64,000 nt of DNA from Linum tenue (lineage: Eukaryota > Streptophyta > Magnoliopsida > Malpighiales > Linaceae). The position numbers and the translations under genes were made by a program. The first letter of the stretch is position 1, and every line of letters starts with the position of its first letter. Shown in pieces: positions 44,925-54,707 of this stretch. Location: assembly GCA_946122785.1 (NCBI GenBank), contig CAMGYJ010000004.1, positions 21,523,684 to 21,587,683 on the forward strand. Direction: 5' to 3'. The notes beneath the pieces were generated by a model. That model saw nothing but the letters and a program-made list of their open reading frames with translations, was not told the DNA's origin and did not search any database.

Positions 44925-45198
44925 TGTAACACCTTAGGCAAATCCCACATCGACAAAGCACGTGAGAGATCCATGTTTCATAAGTAAGAAACCGGCCTTA
45001 ACTGACAAGACGCGTTTTGGGGTGTAATGGAGGAGTTCTTGTGAGAACTCCGAAGTTAAACGTGCTCAGTGTGGAGTACAACAAGGATGGGTGACCTTAT
45101 GGGAAGTCACCCTGAATTGCACCCCAAGTCGAAAACCGTGCGGGTGTAGAGGCCCAAAGCGGACAGTATCTTATCGGGAAAAGGTTCGAGATGTTACA
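44925..45198 (+). repeat. Cassandra LTR, plus orientation (274 bp)
   Basis: It starts TGTAACACCTTAGGCAAATC and ends GAGATGTTACA, preceded by AAGGGGGGGGGGTA, a PPT-like tract. It has only a few differences from the minus copy (for example 'cttaactgac' versus 'cttaattgac', 'gtgctcagtg' versus 'gtgatcagtg'). Confidence 0.85.
45019..45125 (+). ncRNA. 5S rRNA-like sequence inside the Cassandra LTR (plus copy)
   Basis: It reads GGGGTGTAAT, then AGAACTCCGAAGTTAAACGT, GGATGGGTGACCTTATGGGA and ends TTGCACCCC. This corresponds to the middle and 3' part of 5S rRNA with substitutions. In Cassandra elements such sequences can be transcribed by RNA polymerase III. Whether this one is active is unknown. 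Confidence 0.82.
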
Positions 45199-45268
45199 AA
45201 ACATTTGATCTTTTCAATGGTTTGTGTAAATTATTTCTTATATAGCACTTGCAAAAAAATTACAGATT

Positions 45269-45875
45269 GTATTGGGTATACATCAACTGACGAAACAGAA
45301 GGCAGTGGACTAGAAGAATTAGGGATTGCAGCTGAATTCAGTGGCGAAGGAGAAGATGAAGATTCAAGATAGACCAAGGAGCTCGAATATGGGGTTAGGG
45401 AAGAAGAAATTGGGCCAAAAATTTGCCTAGAATAATGACATGATGAAGGAATTAGGAATCTCATCGTCCGTAAAGACAAAGGAGTAAGAACCTGATAATC
45501 CGCCATCAATCCAATTTGCTCGGAGATGACGAAGGAAGGCCGTCGTGGTGGTGGACGGTTGAAGGCGCGATATTGATTTTCGTCGGTACTTTGCTGTGGT
45601 GGGGGTGAGGTGGCCAGAGACATGGGAAAAGCAGAATTGAAAGTGGGAGAAGGAATCTGGTCCAGAGTTCTCGTCGCCGTGCTCGATGGAGAAGGAACCG
45701 GAGAATCGTCCCGCCGTTGCTCCAACGAAGCAGTAAGAGCGTTGATGGAGGCCTTCGTCAAAGCCGCAAGAGCAGCAATGGCAGTCTTTAGATCCCGGTG
45801 CCGTGAGTCCATCTGCTGCTGGATGGCCGCCATGTGAGTTTCCAAAACAATGATGCGAGAGGTGTTCGTCGCCAT
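45269..45875 (-). pseudogene. Gag-like N-terminal fragment of a minus-strand LTR element
   Basis: The ATG at 45875 lies 12 bases after a tRNA-Met primer site. The first 60 residues form a helical segment (LETHMAAIQQQMDSRHRDLK), then a Ser/Pro-rich part (SPVPSPSSTATR). This resembles the start of plant Ty3 or Ty1 gag proteins. The frame ends where the Cassandra inverted repeat begins (45268), so the gene is truncated. No capsid or zinc-knuckle motif is left. The assignment rests mostly on the primer site. Confidence 0.55.
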
Positions 45876-45887
45876 TGACAGAAATCA

Positions 45888-45900
45888 GGCTCTGATACCA
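45888..45900 (-). promoter_or_regulatory. Primer-binding site for initiator tRNA-Met (minus element)
   Basis: The minus strand reads TGGTATCAGAGCC, the standard tRNA-iMet site, two bases after an LTR-like end ...CTTACA (45903). The LTR of this element should lie from 45903 rightward; it is interrupted at 46228 by the Reina element and continues at 52767. Confidence 0.75.
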
Positions 45901-46228
45901 CTTGTAAGGATCAATTAAGGGAATCTGGCGAGATGGATTGAGAAAAGGAACGGGAAGAGAAGATATAGGGAAAAGAACGAGTTCTCAATATCTATCTAAC
46001 TACAGAATTGGTAAAGTACTTTTACAAGGCACTAATTCGTCCAAAAGATGCTTCATCACAGGTGAGGTGCTTGCTATATATACACTGGACCTGCTTTCCA
46101 CGTCATCATCGCCAGCTGTATTGGGTTATTTCACGGCCATTAGGGGAATTATATTGACCATCTCTTTTGTCATCTTCTAGAGAAGGACGGGGGAGAGGGA
46201 ATCAATTGGAGACCTGGGCGGAAGTTGT

Positions 46229-46443
46229 TGTAACACATGTACTTAAATGTAAAGGAAAGAATTATAGGGACCACAAGTGTAAATGGCTGAGGAGTATATA
46301 AATACAGCCTGTAACAACCTAACGGTCCACTAAGAAAGCAATAACAAACTTTCCCTCTCTCTCTTCTCTCTCTCTCTCTCTCTTCTCTGCCATTCTCTCT
46401 TCTTCTTCGTTGCCGAGATCCATTTCCGATCCAGATCACCACA
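46229..46443 (+). repeat. 5' LTR of the Reina element (215 bp)
   Basis: It starts TGTAACACATG and ends TCACCACA. The TATA-like AGTATATAAATA is at about 46292-46303, and a CT repeat is in the leader part. Confidence 0.95.
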
Positions 46444-46446
46444 AAT

Positions 46447-46459
46447 TGGTATCAGAGCC
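46447..46459 (+). promoter_or_regulatory. Primer-binding site for initiator tRNA-Met
   Basis: TGGTATCAGAGCC lies three bases after the LTR end. Confidence 0.9.
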
Positions 46460-46470
46460 ATATCTCGGCC

Positions 46471-47652
46471 ATGACGACGACGGTGCGACAGCTCGACGAT
46501 CGTCTGAGTTCGTTCTCTACACGCACAATGGAGGCGGAATCGGCTTTCAGCACTCAGATTGCAACGCTGGAGGATCAAAATCGGATTCAGTCGACGCAGC
46601 TTCAGGAGATAATGTCTCGTTCGGAAGGTCATTCGCAACAGTTCGCGGTTCTGACGACGCGGTTGGACGGCATGGAGGACCGTTCTGTGGCTCGGTTTGC
46701 GCAAATTGATCAGAGTATGCAGGAGATCCTTCGTCGGCTAGAGACGCTTCAGGCACGGCCGGAGGGCGCTGGCGATCAACAGGTAGCTCGTCATGACGGT
46801 CATGGTATCTTACCTCTTCCGGTCGCACAAGCACGAGGTGCGATGAATATTCCGCCGCCGCAGGGAGGTGTTCAGCTCATTCCAGAGATGGAGCAGGGTC
46901 CAAATCTAGGTCAGATTCGAGGTAACAATCATAACATTCAGCTGCCGCGCATTGAATTTCCTCAGTTTCGTGGTGATAATCCTAGGGATTGGATTCGCAA
47001 GTGTGAGAAATTGTTCGATATTTACGCCGTTCCTGAAGATCAGAAGGTTCAGATGGCTTCGATCTATTTCGATCGTCGTCCGGACATTTGGTTTGAGGGA
47101 TGGAAAATCGAGCATCGTGACTGGATCTGGGAGGAATTCGTGACTGATTTGTGTCATCGTTTTGGCGATCGGGAATTCAGTAGTGTTGTGGAGGAATTCA
47201 ATAAGTTGCGTCAGAAGGGGTCTTTACTCGAGTATCAGGAGAAATTCGAGGAATTGAAGTCTCAGATGGTTCGCTACAATCCTGCTTTGGGGGAACAGTA
47301 TTTCATTTCCAGTTTTGTGAGTGGTCTAGAGGAAGAGATTAGGCCAGTGATTAAGATGTGGCAGCCAGTGACGTTGTCTCATGCGTTTCAGTTAGCCCAG
47401 CTAGAGGAAGAATCCAATGAGGGCCGAAGGAAGAAATGGAGATTGGGGCCAGCTGGGGGAATAAGGATGGCTCAACCATTGGGTCCGAGTTCCAGTCAAC
47501 AGCCTAGGAGGTGGGAAGGAATTGGTGGCCATTCTAATCAGTTGGGGAAGACGCCGGTTCAGGCCAACACCAGGTCCAATCATGCGAAGGGGGCGTGTTA
47601 TAAGTGTGGTGACAGGTATTATTTTGGGCATGTGTGTGACACCAAAAAATAG
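46471..47652 (+). CDS. Reina gag (393 codons)
   Basis: The ATG is 12 bases after the primer site. The N-terminal 90 residues are helical, with Q-rich and acidic parts (LEDQNRIQSTQLQEIM). The retrotransposon Gag core follows (IELPRIEFPQFRG region, DWIRKCEKLFDIY, VTDLCHRFG, LLEYQEKFEELKSQM, FISSFVSGLEEEIRP; residues about 150-300). Near the end is a zinc knuckle variant (CYKCGDRYYFGHVC, residues 376-389) as in many chromoviruses. The frame ends at TAG 47650 just after the knuckle, and the same frame stays open behind it into the protease. Gag forms the particle shell and packages the element RNA. Confidence 0.88.
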   Translation: MTTTVRQLDDRLSSFSTRTMEAESAFSTQIATLEDQNRIQSTQLQEIMSRSEGHSQQFAVLTTRLDGMEDRSVARFAQIDQSMQEILRRLETLQARPEGAGDQQVARHDGHGILPLPVAQARGAMNIPPPQGGVQLIPEMEQGPNLGQIRGNNHNIQLPRIEFPQFRGDNPRDWIRKCEKLFDIYAVPEDQKVQMASIYFDRRPDIWFEGWKIEHRDWIWEEFVTDLCHRFGDREFSSVVEEFNKLRQKGSLLEYQEKFEELKSQMVRYNPALGEQYFISSFVSGLEEEIRPVIKMWQPVTLSHAFQLAQLEEESNEGRRKKWRLGPAGGIRMAQPLGPSSSQQPRRWEGIGGHSNQLGKTPVQANTRSNHAKGACYKCGDRYYFGHVCDTKK

Positions 47653-50600
47653 CTGAATGCTATACAGGCTGAAGATGGGGAAGTGCTAGCTCCAGAGGAT
47701 TGGAGTGTGTTAGATGATGATGACATGGAGGAAATCTGTGATAAGGAGCAGCAACCAGAGTTAGTGGAAGTTTCTATGCAAGCATTAAGCAGTGGGGGAC
47801 TCTCTAATTCACTGATTGTTAAGGGGAAGGTGAGGAAGGAAAAGGTCTATGTGTTGATTGATACAGGTAGTACACACACGTTCTTAAGTGAAAAGAAGGC
47901 TGTGGAATTGAGGTGCAAAATTGTGCAGGCTGCTGCCCCTTTGAGGGTTAAGTTAGCTGATGGCACAGTACTGTTGAGCAATATGATTTGCAAGGATTTC
48001 TGTTGGGAGATGCAGGATCAGAGGTTTACTTTTGATATGAGGATACTGAACTTGGGCACTAATGATATAGTGTTGGGGCTGGATTGGTTGAAGACCATTA
48101 GCCCAGTGAAGTTTGATTTTGTGAACTTGCAATTGTTTTTTGAGTGGGAAGGTCAGGAGGTAGCACTGCAAGGGATATAGGACATGGCTCAGTGCAAGGT
48201 AATTTCAGGCAAGAGTCTCCATAAGATGTTGAAAAAGACTAAGGCCACTCTGGTGGGTCATCTGTTCAGCATTTCTATTGAGGCAGCAAATCCAGGAAAG
48301 GTACCTGAGTTCCTGGAACCAGTGTTGAAGGAATTTCAGGAGGTGTTTGGCAAACCTACAACCCTTCCTCCTTCTAGGGACTGTGATCACACTATCCCTC
48401 TACAGCCTAACACTCAGCCTGTCAATCTTAGGCCATATCGTTACTCTATACCTCAGAAGAATGAAATGGACAGGTTGGTCAAAGAGATGATGGAGGCACA
48501 ATACATTCAACCCAGCAGGAGTCCATTTGCTTCACCAGTTCTATTGGTGCTCAAGAAAGATGGGTCTTGGAGGTTCTGTGTTGACTACAGGCAGCTTAAT
48601 GCACTCACCATCAAAGATAAGTTCCCTATTCCTGTAATTGATGATTTGTTGGATGAATTGAAGGGTTCCAAATTTTTTACTAAGCTGGATCTCTTGTCGG
48701 GTTATCATCAGATTAGGATGTATCCACCTGATCAGTATAAGACAGCTTTTAGGACACACCAGGGTCATTATGAATTTAGGGTAATGCCTTTTGGATTAAC
48801 AAACGCCCCTGCAACCTTCCAAGCTCTAATGAATCAGATATTTGCTCCACATCTACGCCAGTTCATTCTGGTATTCTTTGATGACATCTTGGTGTACAGC
48901 CCTGATCAGGAAAGTCATAAAAATCATCTGGAAATCACCCTTAGTATCCTGAGAGAACACACCCTGTATGCTAAGCCTTCTAAGTGTTCCTTTGGCCAGA
49001 CTCAGGTTGATTACCTTGGTCATGTCATCAATCAGGAAGGGGTATCCACTGACCCCAGCAAGGTGGAAGCAATGGTAGCTTGGCCAGTTCCTAAGAACAT
49101 TAAAGAGTTAAGAGGTTTCCTAGGCCTAACTGGATACTATAGGAAATTTGTGAGGAATTATAGTATCCTAGCCAAACCCTTGACAGAATTATTAAAGAAA
49201 GACTGCTTTAAGTGGTCTGAGGCAGCTCAAGGTGCTTTTGAAGTTTTGAAGATGGCAATGGTGCAGGCACCAGTACTAGCTCTGCCTGATTTTAATCAGC
49301 CTTTTGTGTTGGAGACTGATGCTAGTGACATTGGTATAGGGGCTGTTTTGTCTCAAGCTGGAAGGCCATTGGCTCACCATAGTCAGGGGTTGGGGCCAAG
49401 GAAACAAGGCCTCTCTACGTATGAAAAAGAATACCTGGCTGTGTTGATTGCTGTGACAAAGTGGAGACACTACTTAGAAGGAAGGAGATTTGTGATTCTG
49501 ACAGATCATGAGAGTCTCAAACATTTACTTGGTCAAAAGATCCACACTCAGATTCAGAAGAAAGGATTGATCAAGTTGTTAGGCTTGGATTTTGAGATTT
49601 GTTACAGACAGGGCAAGTTCAATCAAGTTGCAGATGCCCTGTCTCGCCATCCACAATTGTTTAAGCAAGGTCAGTGTCAGGCAATTACAGGGGTGTTGCC
49701 TTCATGGTTGGCTGAGATTGAATCGACTTATGAAGGGGATAATGCAGTTCAGGACTTATTAATGGAGGCCTCAGTTTCAGTGGTGGGTCCTAAGATCTAT
49801 ACTGTGAAGCAAGGGCTGCTGTACCACAAGGCAGCATTGTATGTAGGAGCTGCTGGCAATATGAGAAAGCAGTTGATGCAACTTTTCCATGACTCTCCTA
49901 TTGGTGGCCACTCTGGATTGCAGGCTAACTACCAGCGTTTGAAGAGGTACTTCTGGTGGCCTGGTCTTAAACACGATTTGAAACTGTTTGTTCAGGAGTG
50001 TGATGTATGGGGTTAATTGCACCGGTTGTCACTTAAGTCTACTATTTGTTGCAAGATGACCATTTAAATACGTTTTGTTGCAAGTTAACCACTTATGTCG
50101 AATAAAAGTAGCAACGTCACCATTTCCGTCACTTTAACTAACGGCAGGTACCAAAAGCTAATTTTCCATGCCAAGTCAACTTGCCACGTCAGCTGCAAAC
50201 GCTGACTCAAACCTGGCCCACTAAATAGAATGGGCCTCTTACAATTTACGGGGGAAAACAACTCTTCCCAGTTCCCACCCAGCGTTTGTTTAGCTTTCCC
50301 TCTTCTCCAAATTGCAAACTGCAGCACCGTAAACCTTTCCTCCTCCAAAGAACGAAGCAACCAACAGGTTCGTTCATTTTTTCATAAATGGGTCGGGAGA
50401 CATTTGGCCATGGGGAAGAGATAAGGCAGAAGAGCTTGGAAACCATTAGGCTTGGAAGCATAACAACCAAAAGATCGAGAGAGAAAGAAAGTAAAAAAAC
50501 TGAGAAGAGGGACTCGCTGGTTCATTCTGCACCATTTAAGCCCCTCCATATATGTTGTTGTTGAGCCAATACCCATTTCCATCATTTCAGACATCAAACA

Positions 50601-52517
50601 AAAGGAAGAAAAAGGGGAAAAAAGATCATTAAAAAAAACAAACAAATATAAATCGTTCCCTCTATAATCTGTTCCCAAGTGCCACTGTTCTCTGTTTTTC
50701 GATCGAAACTTCTTGAAAGGAAATCAGGGCAAGCAAAGCCATTATTGAACAGGGGAACACATGATTAACAATGGACCCAACTGTATAACTGTAACTATTG
50801 AGTCAATGTTGGCAATTACGTGGAAGCAGCTGGATTCACATGCACACTTTTTAGGTAGGAAACTTCAGCCGGTAAATATCGTTTTCGCAAATACAACTTC
50901 ATGTCCTAATTATGCTCCAAAACGAGTGCTACGGAAATATAGCTTAAGTAACTACAGCTGCACGAGTTTGCTTACCCCACGAGAACAAAGAAACCCTCAA
51001 CGTTTATGCCTAAGAAGATTCAACGCTTACCAATACCTGTTGGTTGCTCCATTCTTTGGAGGAGGAAAGGTTTACGGCACTGCAGTTTGTAATTTGGAGA
51101 AGAGGGAAAGCTGAACAAATGCTATGTGGGAAGAGTTGTTTTTGCCGGTGAATTGTAAGAGGTCCATTTTATTTAATGGGTCAGGTTTGAGTCATCGTTT
51201 GCAGCTGATGTGGCAAGTCTACTTGGCATGTAAAATTATCTTTTGGTACCTGCCGTTAGCTAAAATGATGGAAATAGTGACACTGCTACTTTTATTTGAC
51301 ATAAGTGGTTAACTTGCAACAAAACGTAGTTAAGTGACCACCGTGCAACAAATAGTAGATTTAAATGACAACAGGTGCAATTAACCCGTGATGTATGCCA
51401 ACGTTGCAAGACTGAAAATGTGCCTTATCCAGGGTTGTTGCAGCCATTGCCCATTCCAGATCAGGCTTGGAAGCACATCTCCATGGATTTTATAGAGGGT
51501 TTGCCCAAGTCACAAGGGAAGGAGGCAGTGTTTGTAGTGGTGGATCGTTTTTCTAAGTACAGTCATTTTTTCAGTTTGGCAAAACCTTTTACTGCTAAGT
51601 CTGTGGCCCAGGTTTTCTTTGATGGAGTGTTCAAACTTCATGGTCTACCTCAGACCATTGTATCAGACAGAGACTCCCTGTTCACAAGCACATTTTGGTC
51701 CACTCTCTTTCAGTTGCAAGGGGTTAGACTACACTACTCCACTGCTTATCGCCCTCAGTCAGATGGCCAGACTGAGAGAGTTAACAGATGCCTAGAGGAG
51801 TATTTGCGTGGCATGGTTCATCACAATCCTTAGCAGTGGGCTAATTGGGTGACATTAGCTGAGTAGTGGTATAATACCAACTATCACAACAGTTTGCAGG
51901 GCACTCCTTTTGAAGCTTTGTATGGTTACTCTCTAGCTCAGTTCTCAGTCACCAATCCTCTGTCCACTTCTGTTGCTGCTGTAGCTGACAGATTACAACA
52001 ACAGCAACGATTGGTTGGTATTCTCAGAGCTAATCTTGTTAAGGCCCAGAACATGCAGAAGCAGATGGCGGATGCGCACAGGACTGAGAGAGCTTTTCAG
52101 GAGCAGGAGTGGGTGTATCTTAAGTTGAGACCCTACAGACAATCATCAGTGGCTTCGAGGTCGAATCAAAAGCTGTCTCCCAAGTTTTATGGGCCATTTG
52201 AGATTGAGAAGAAGGTTGGCAGTGTTGCTTATAGGCTTAAGCTTCCTCAGGGGTCTGTTATTCACCCAGTTTTTCATGTTTCCCTACTGAAACGTGCTCG
52301 AGGAAGGCAGATTCAGACTCAACCTGCATTGCCTGAGATGGATGATCAGGGCGAGTTGAAGGTGGAACCTGCTGTCATTTTGGCAAGGAGGGTGGTTGGG
52401 AGAAGGAATGCAGCAGCAACTCAGATATTGATTCAATGGACGCACCAGACTGAGGATGACGCTACATGGGAGTTCTTAGATGAGTTTAAGCAGCGTTTTC
52501 CAGATTTTGAGACTTGA
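47653..52517 (+). pseudogene. Reina pol: protease, RT, RNase H, integrase, chromodomain, with TAG codons and a MITE
   Basis: Protease: VLIDTGSTHTFLS (D-T-G, near 47865). TAG at 48178. RT: WRFCVDYRQLNALT, MPFGLTNAPATFQ, the catalytic FFDDILVYS (48877) and FLGLTGYYRKF. RNase H: VLETDASDIGIGAVLSQ, EKEYLAVL, LTDHESLKHL and VADALSRH. Integrase zinc finger: H..H (GGHSGLQANYQRLK) and the CxxC half, split by the MITE at 50010-51387. Core: FVVVDRFSKY, VSDRDSLF and YRPQSDGQTERVNR, so D, D and E are all present. A C-terminal chromodomain (VILARRVVGRR, ILIQWTHQTEDDATWEF, 52375-52500) would direct integration to marked chromatin. Further TAG codons occur at 51832 and 51868. The end is TGA 52515. Confidence 0.93.
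50010..51387. mobile_element. MULE-type MITE (1378 bp) in the Reina integrase, 10-bp TSD GTGATGTATG
   Basis: The ends are GGGTTAATTGCACC and its reverse complement. The inverted similarity extends for well over 100 bp (for example 'tagcaacgtcaccatttc' and 'gaaatagtgacactgcta'). The duplication GTGATGTATG is at 50000-50009 and 51388-51397. Removing it restores the CxxC pair of the integrase zinc finger. No ORF of its own is convincing. Confidence 0.93.
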
Positions 52518-52548
52518 GGACAAGTCAATTTCTGAAGGACGAGGGAGT

Positions 52549-52761
52549 TGTAACACATGTACTTAAATGTAAAGGAAAGAATTATAGGGACCACAAGTGT
52601 AAATGGCTGAGGAGTATATAAATACAGCCTGTAACAACCTAACGGTCAACTAAGAAAGCAATAACAAACTTTCCCTCTCTCTCTTCTCTCTCTCTCTCTC
52701 TTCTCTGCCATTCTCTCTTCTTCTTCGTTGCCGAGATCCATTTCCGATCCAGATCACCACA
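52549..52761 (+). repeat. 3' LTR of the Reina element (213 bp)
   Basis: It starts TGTAACACATG after the purine tract GGACGAGGGAGT and ends TCACCACA. It is nearly identical to the 5' LTR. Confidence 0.95.
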
Positions 52762-53701
52762 GTTGTAAAGGAAAGAATTAATTGGAGGAGAACAGCTGGG
52801 AGCAGAGGGCGGAGCGAGCAGCAGCTTGTTAAGGCAAGGTAGTGGCAGCTGTCGACTGGGGTTAATTGGAGAACAACGCAACGATCAGAAGTGCGGAGAG
52901 AGGAAGAACAACAACTGAGCAGAGCAAGTGTTGAAGCTTGCTTCTCGAGTATTTTCGTTCTGTTTCCTTTCATTATTAGTAACATATGATTATTAACAAG
53001 ATTATATCTTTTGATTTTATCATGAACTAAACCCCAATTTCTAGGGGAAACATAATAAGATGTAGCTATTTCTAGACTTGATGGATTGATTTATAGTTCT
53101 TTTCTTCCAATCTCTATTGCATGAAATTGCTTAATGCTTTGTATTGACTGGCAACCAATACATTGATTTGTAGTTAATTAGATTATTAGCGATAGTGAAA
53201 CCCTAATAAATGAACCTATTTCATGTGACATAGCAACTTATCAAAGCGACAGTGGATTAAATAAGGTGCTATGCGGTCTTGATTGGGACATCGGTCTTCA
53301 GGCTAAACAGTTAATTCATTGAGCTACGACAGTAGGATTTGATTTTATTGTTTAGTATGTAGTAATTCCCGACAGGGATAGCTAGCACAGTAGAGATATC
53401 CTGGCTGTAGAGATATGGATTAAACTGATTGGAATATGTGAATTAATTTTGATATGACAGGTAGTGAGTCCCGGTGTTTCTCCCAGAGCTTTCACTATTG
53501 ATTTTCTCTCGACAGTTTTCATTTACTTAATTTGTTTATTTTAATTTGCTTTTAGAAATTAGTCTCATTAAACTATTTTCACTAATAGTTTGCTCATGGA
53601 ATTGATATATTATAAGGTTGTACCAGTCCCTGATTGACGATACCCGTACTTTTCGGTTTTACAACGAGATAGGATTGAGGCATTACGCTTTTGCCCTACC
53701 A
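52762..53701 (+). other. LTR remnants: continuation of the minus-strand element, then the 3' end of an Athila-like LTR
   Basis: 52767-52985 continues the sequence interrupted by the Reina element. The part ending at 53701 (...CCCTACCA) is followed by a tRNA-Asp primer site, so it is the end of a 5' LTR in plus orientation. Where one LTR stops and the other starts (near 52990) cannot be fixed by eye. Confidence 0.5.
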
Positions 53702-53707
53702 AGTTTT

Positions 53708-53725
53708 TGGCACCGTTGCCGGGGA
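53708..53725 (+). promoter_or_regulatory. Primer-binding site for tRNA-Asp (Athila-like element 3)
   Basis: TGGCACCGTTGCCGGGGA differs by one base from the usual Athila tRNA-Asp site TGGCGCCGTTGCCGGGGA. Confidence 0.8.
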
Positions 53726-53812
53726 CTATCACACCTTATTTTTGTTGTTAGTGAACTATTTTGATTTGAGTCTTAGTGTGCAGGAGAATTTTCAGGTTTA
53801 TCCTCCTCGTGC

Positions 53813-54492
53813 ATGCCTAGGAGGACGAATGGCAATTTACTACCACTAGATCCAGAGATCGAGAAGATCTGCCGACAACAGGAAGCAGGTCAAGTTAGGG
53901 AAGCAGCCAGCCACAACTCCTAGGCCTTCCCTAACCCATAATCATCATTAGAGAGGACAGGTTTCACCACTTGTCGTCCCTACACCACTGACACCACCAC
54001 CACCACCACCGCGCGTCATCAAGCCTGTCATCATGGCAGAAGATTGTTCGATCAAGGCTCATTTAAATTGCAGGACTGGAGCCCGAGCTTCAGGAGTTGT
54101 CATTCCTGCTGAGAATGTCGATATGGAGATTACCCCATCATTCATCAATATGATTACCAACGGGTATACCTTCTTCGGAGCTAGCCATGAGGACCCTCAT
54201 GACCATCTTCGCCGGTTTGTGAGCATATGTGATACCATGAAGAGCACCATTGTGTCTGATGATGCAATCCGCCTTCGGGTGTTCTCGTTCTCTCTTATAG
54301 TTAATGCATCATACTGGTTCCAGAACTTGACACCTCGTTCCATCACGACCTGGGCTCAACTTGAGAAGAATTTTCTGGATACGTACTTTCCTCCTGCCAA
54401 GGCAATGAAGAGGCAAGATGAAATTGTTACTTTTAAGCAGGCTGATGATGAGAGTCGGACTGAGGCATGGGAGCGCTACAAGGGGCTGTTGA
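53813..54492 (+). pseudogene. Gag of a third Athila-like element (5' part)
   Basis: The ATG at 53813 starts MPRRTNGNLLPLDPEIEKIC, a typical start of plant Athila/Tat Gag. An in-frame TAG lies about 36 codons later. The frame from 54033 reads FINMITNGYTFFGASHEDP, RLRVFSFSLIVNASYWFQ, LEKNFLDTYFPPAKAMKRQ and SRTEAWERYKGLL, the capsid core. It is cut after GLL at 54492 by MITE-like sequence, and the rest of the gene is not found. It differs strongly from the gag of Athila-1 and Athila-2, so it is another family. Confidence 0.82.
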
Positions 54493-54707
54493 TAGGGGTG
54501 TTCAAATGGTTACCATGGTAATAACCAAACCAAATAAGTCTAAAATCTATTAACCATAAAATACAATATCATAACTAAACCGTCCAAACTAATACAACAA
54601 CCAAATTAACCAAACTAAAGTTTATTCGGTTTGGTTAATTGGTTAACCAAAATAACCAATATAACACCACATTATCATTTAGTGAGAAAAATTTTCAGTT
54701 AGTGCAT
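54493..54707. mobile_element. hAT-type MITE remnant
   Basis: It starts TAGGGGTGTTCAAATGG, repeats 'ggttaattggttaacc'/'ccaaattaacc' phrases and has a probable right end near CCAATATAACACCA (54650-54670). No TSD was found, because the right flank is no longer the gag sequence. Confidence 0.55.

Larger units (their letters stand above)
44176..45268. repeat. Near-perfect inverted repeat: 345-bp arms around a 400-bp spacer
   Basis: 44176-44523 and 44921-45268 are reverse complements at about 98-99 percent by eye. The arms include the Cassandra LTR and about 70 bp of sequence beyond the LTR end ('tttgatcttttcaatggttt', 'tatatagcacttgcaaa'). The spacer has no PBS or Cassandra-specific features that I recognise. 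Confidence 0.9.
46229..52761 (+). mobile_element. Young Reina-type chromovirus (Ty3/gypsy), full-length, TSD GTTGT
   Basis: LTRs lie at 46229-46443 and 52549-52761, with TSD GTTGT at 46224-46228 and 52762-52766. A tRNA-Met PBS follows the 5' LTR (46447 on). Gag, protease, RT, RNase H, integrase and a C-terminal chromodomain are in one succession of frames, interrupted only by TAG codons and a MITE insertion. The very short LTRs and integrase motifs suggest the Reina lineage. The two LTRs differ by one substitution and a 2-bp CT-repeat change, so insertion was recent. It is inserted in the LTR of the minus-strand element whose PBS is at 45900. Confidence 0.93.

Noticed and set aside
45019..45125. 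Functional 5S rRNA gene
   Set aside because: The sequence diverges from 5S in its 5' third and lies in a Cassandra LTR; better described as 5S-derived element sequence.
45231..45268. Last residues of the gag-like frame (SVIFLQVLYKK)
   Set aside because: They lie in the Cassandra-flank inverted repeat, so the frame continues only by chance.
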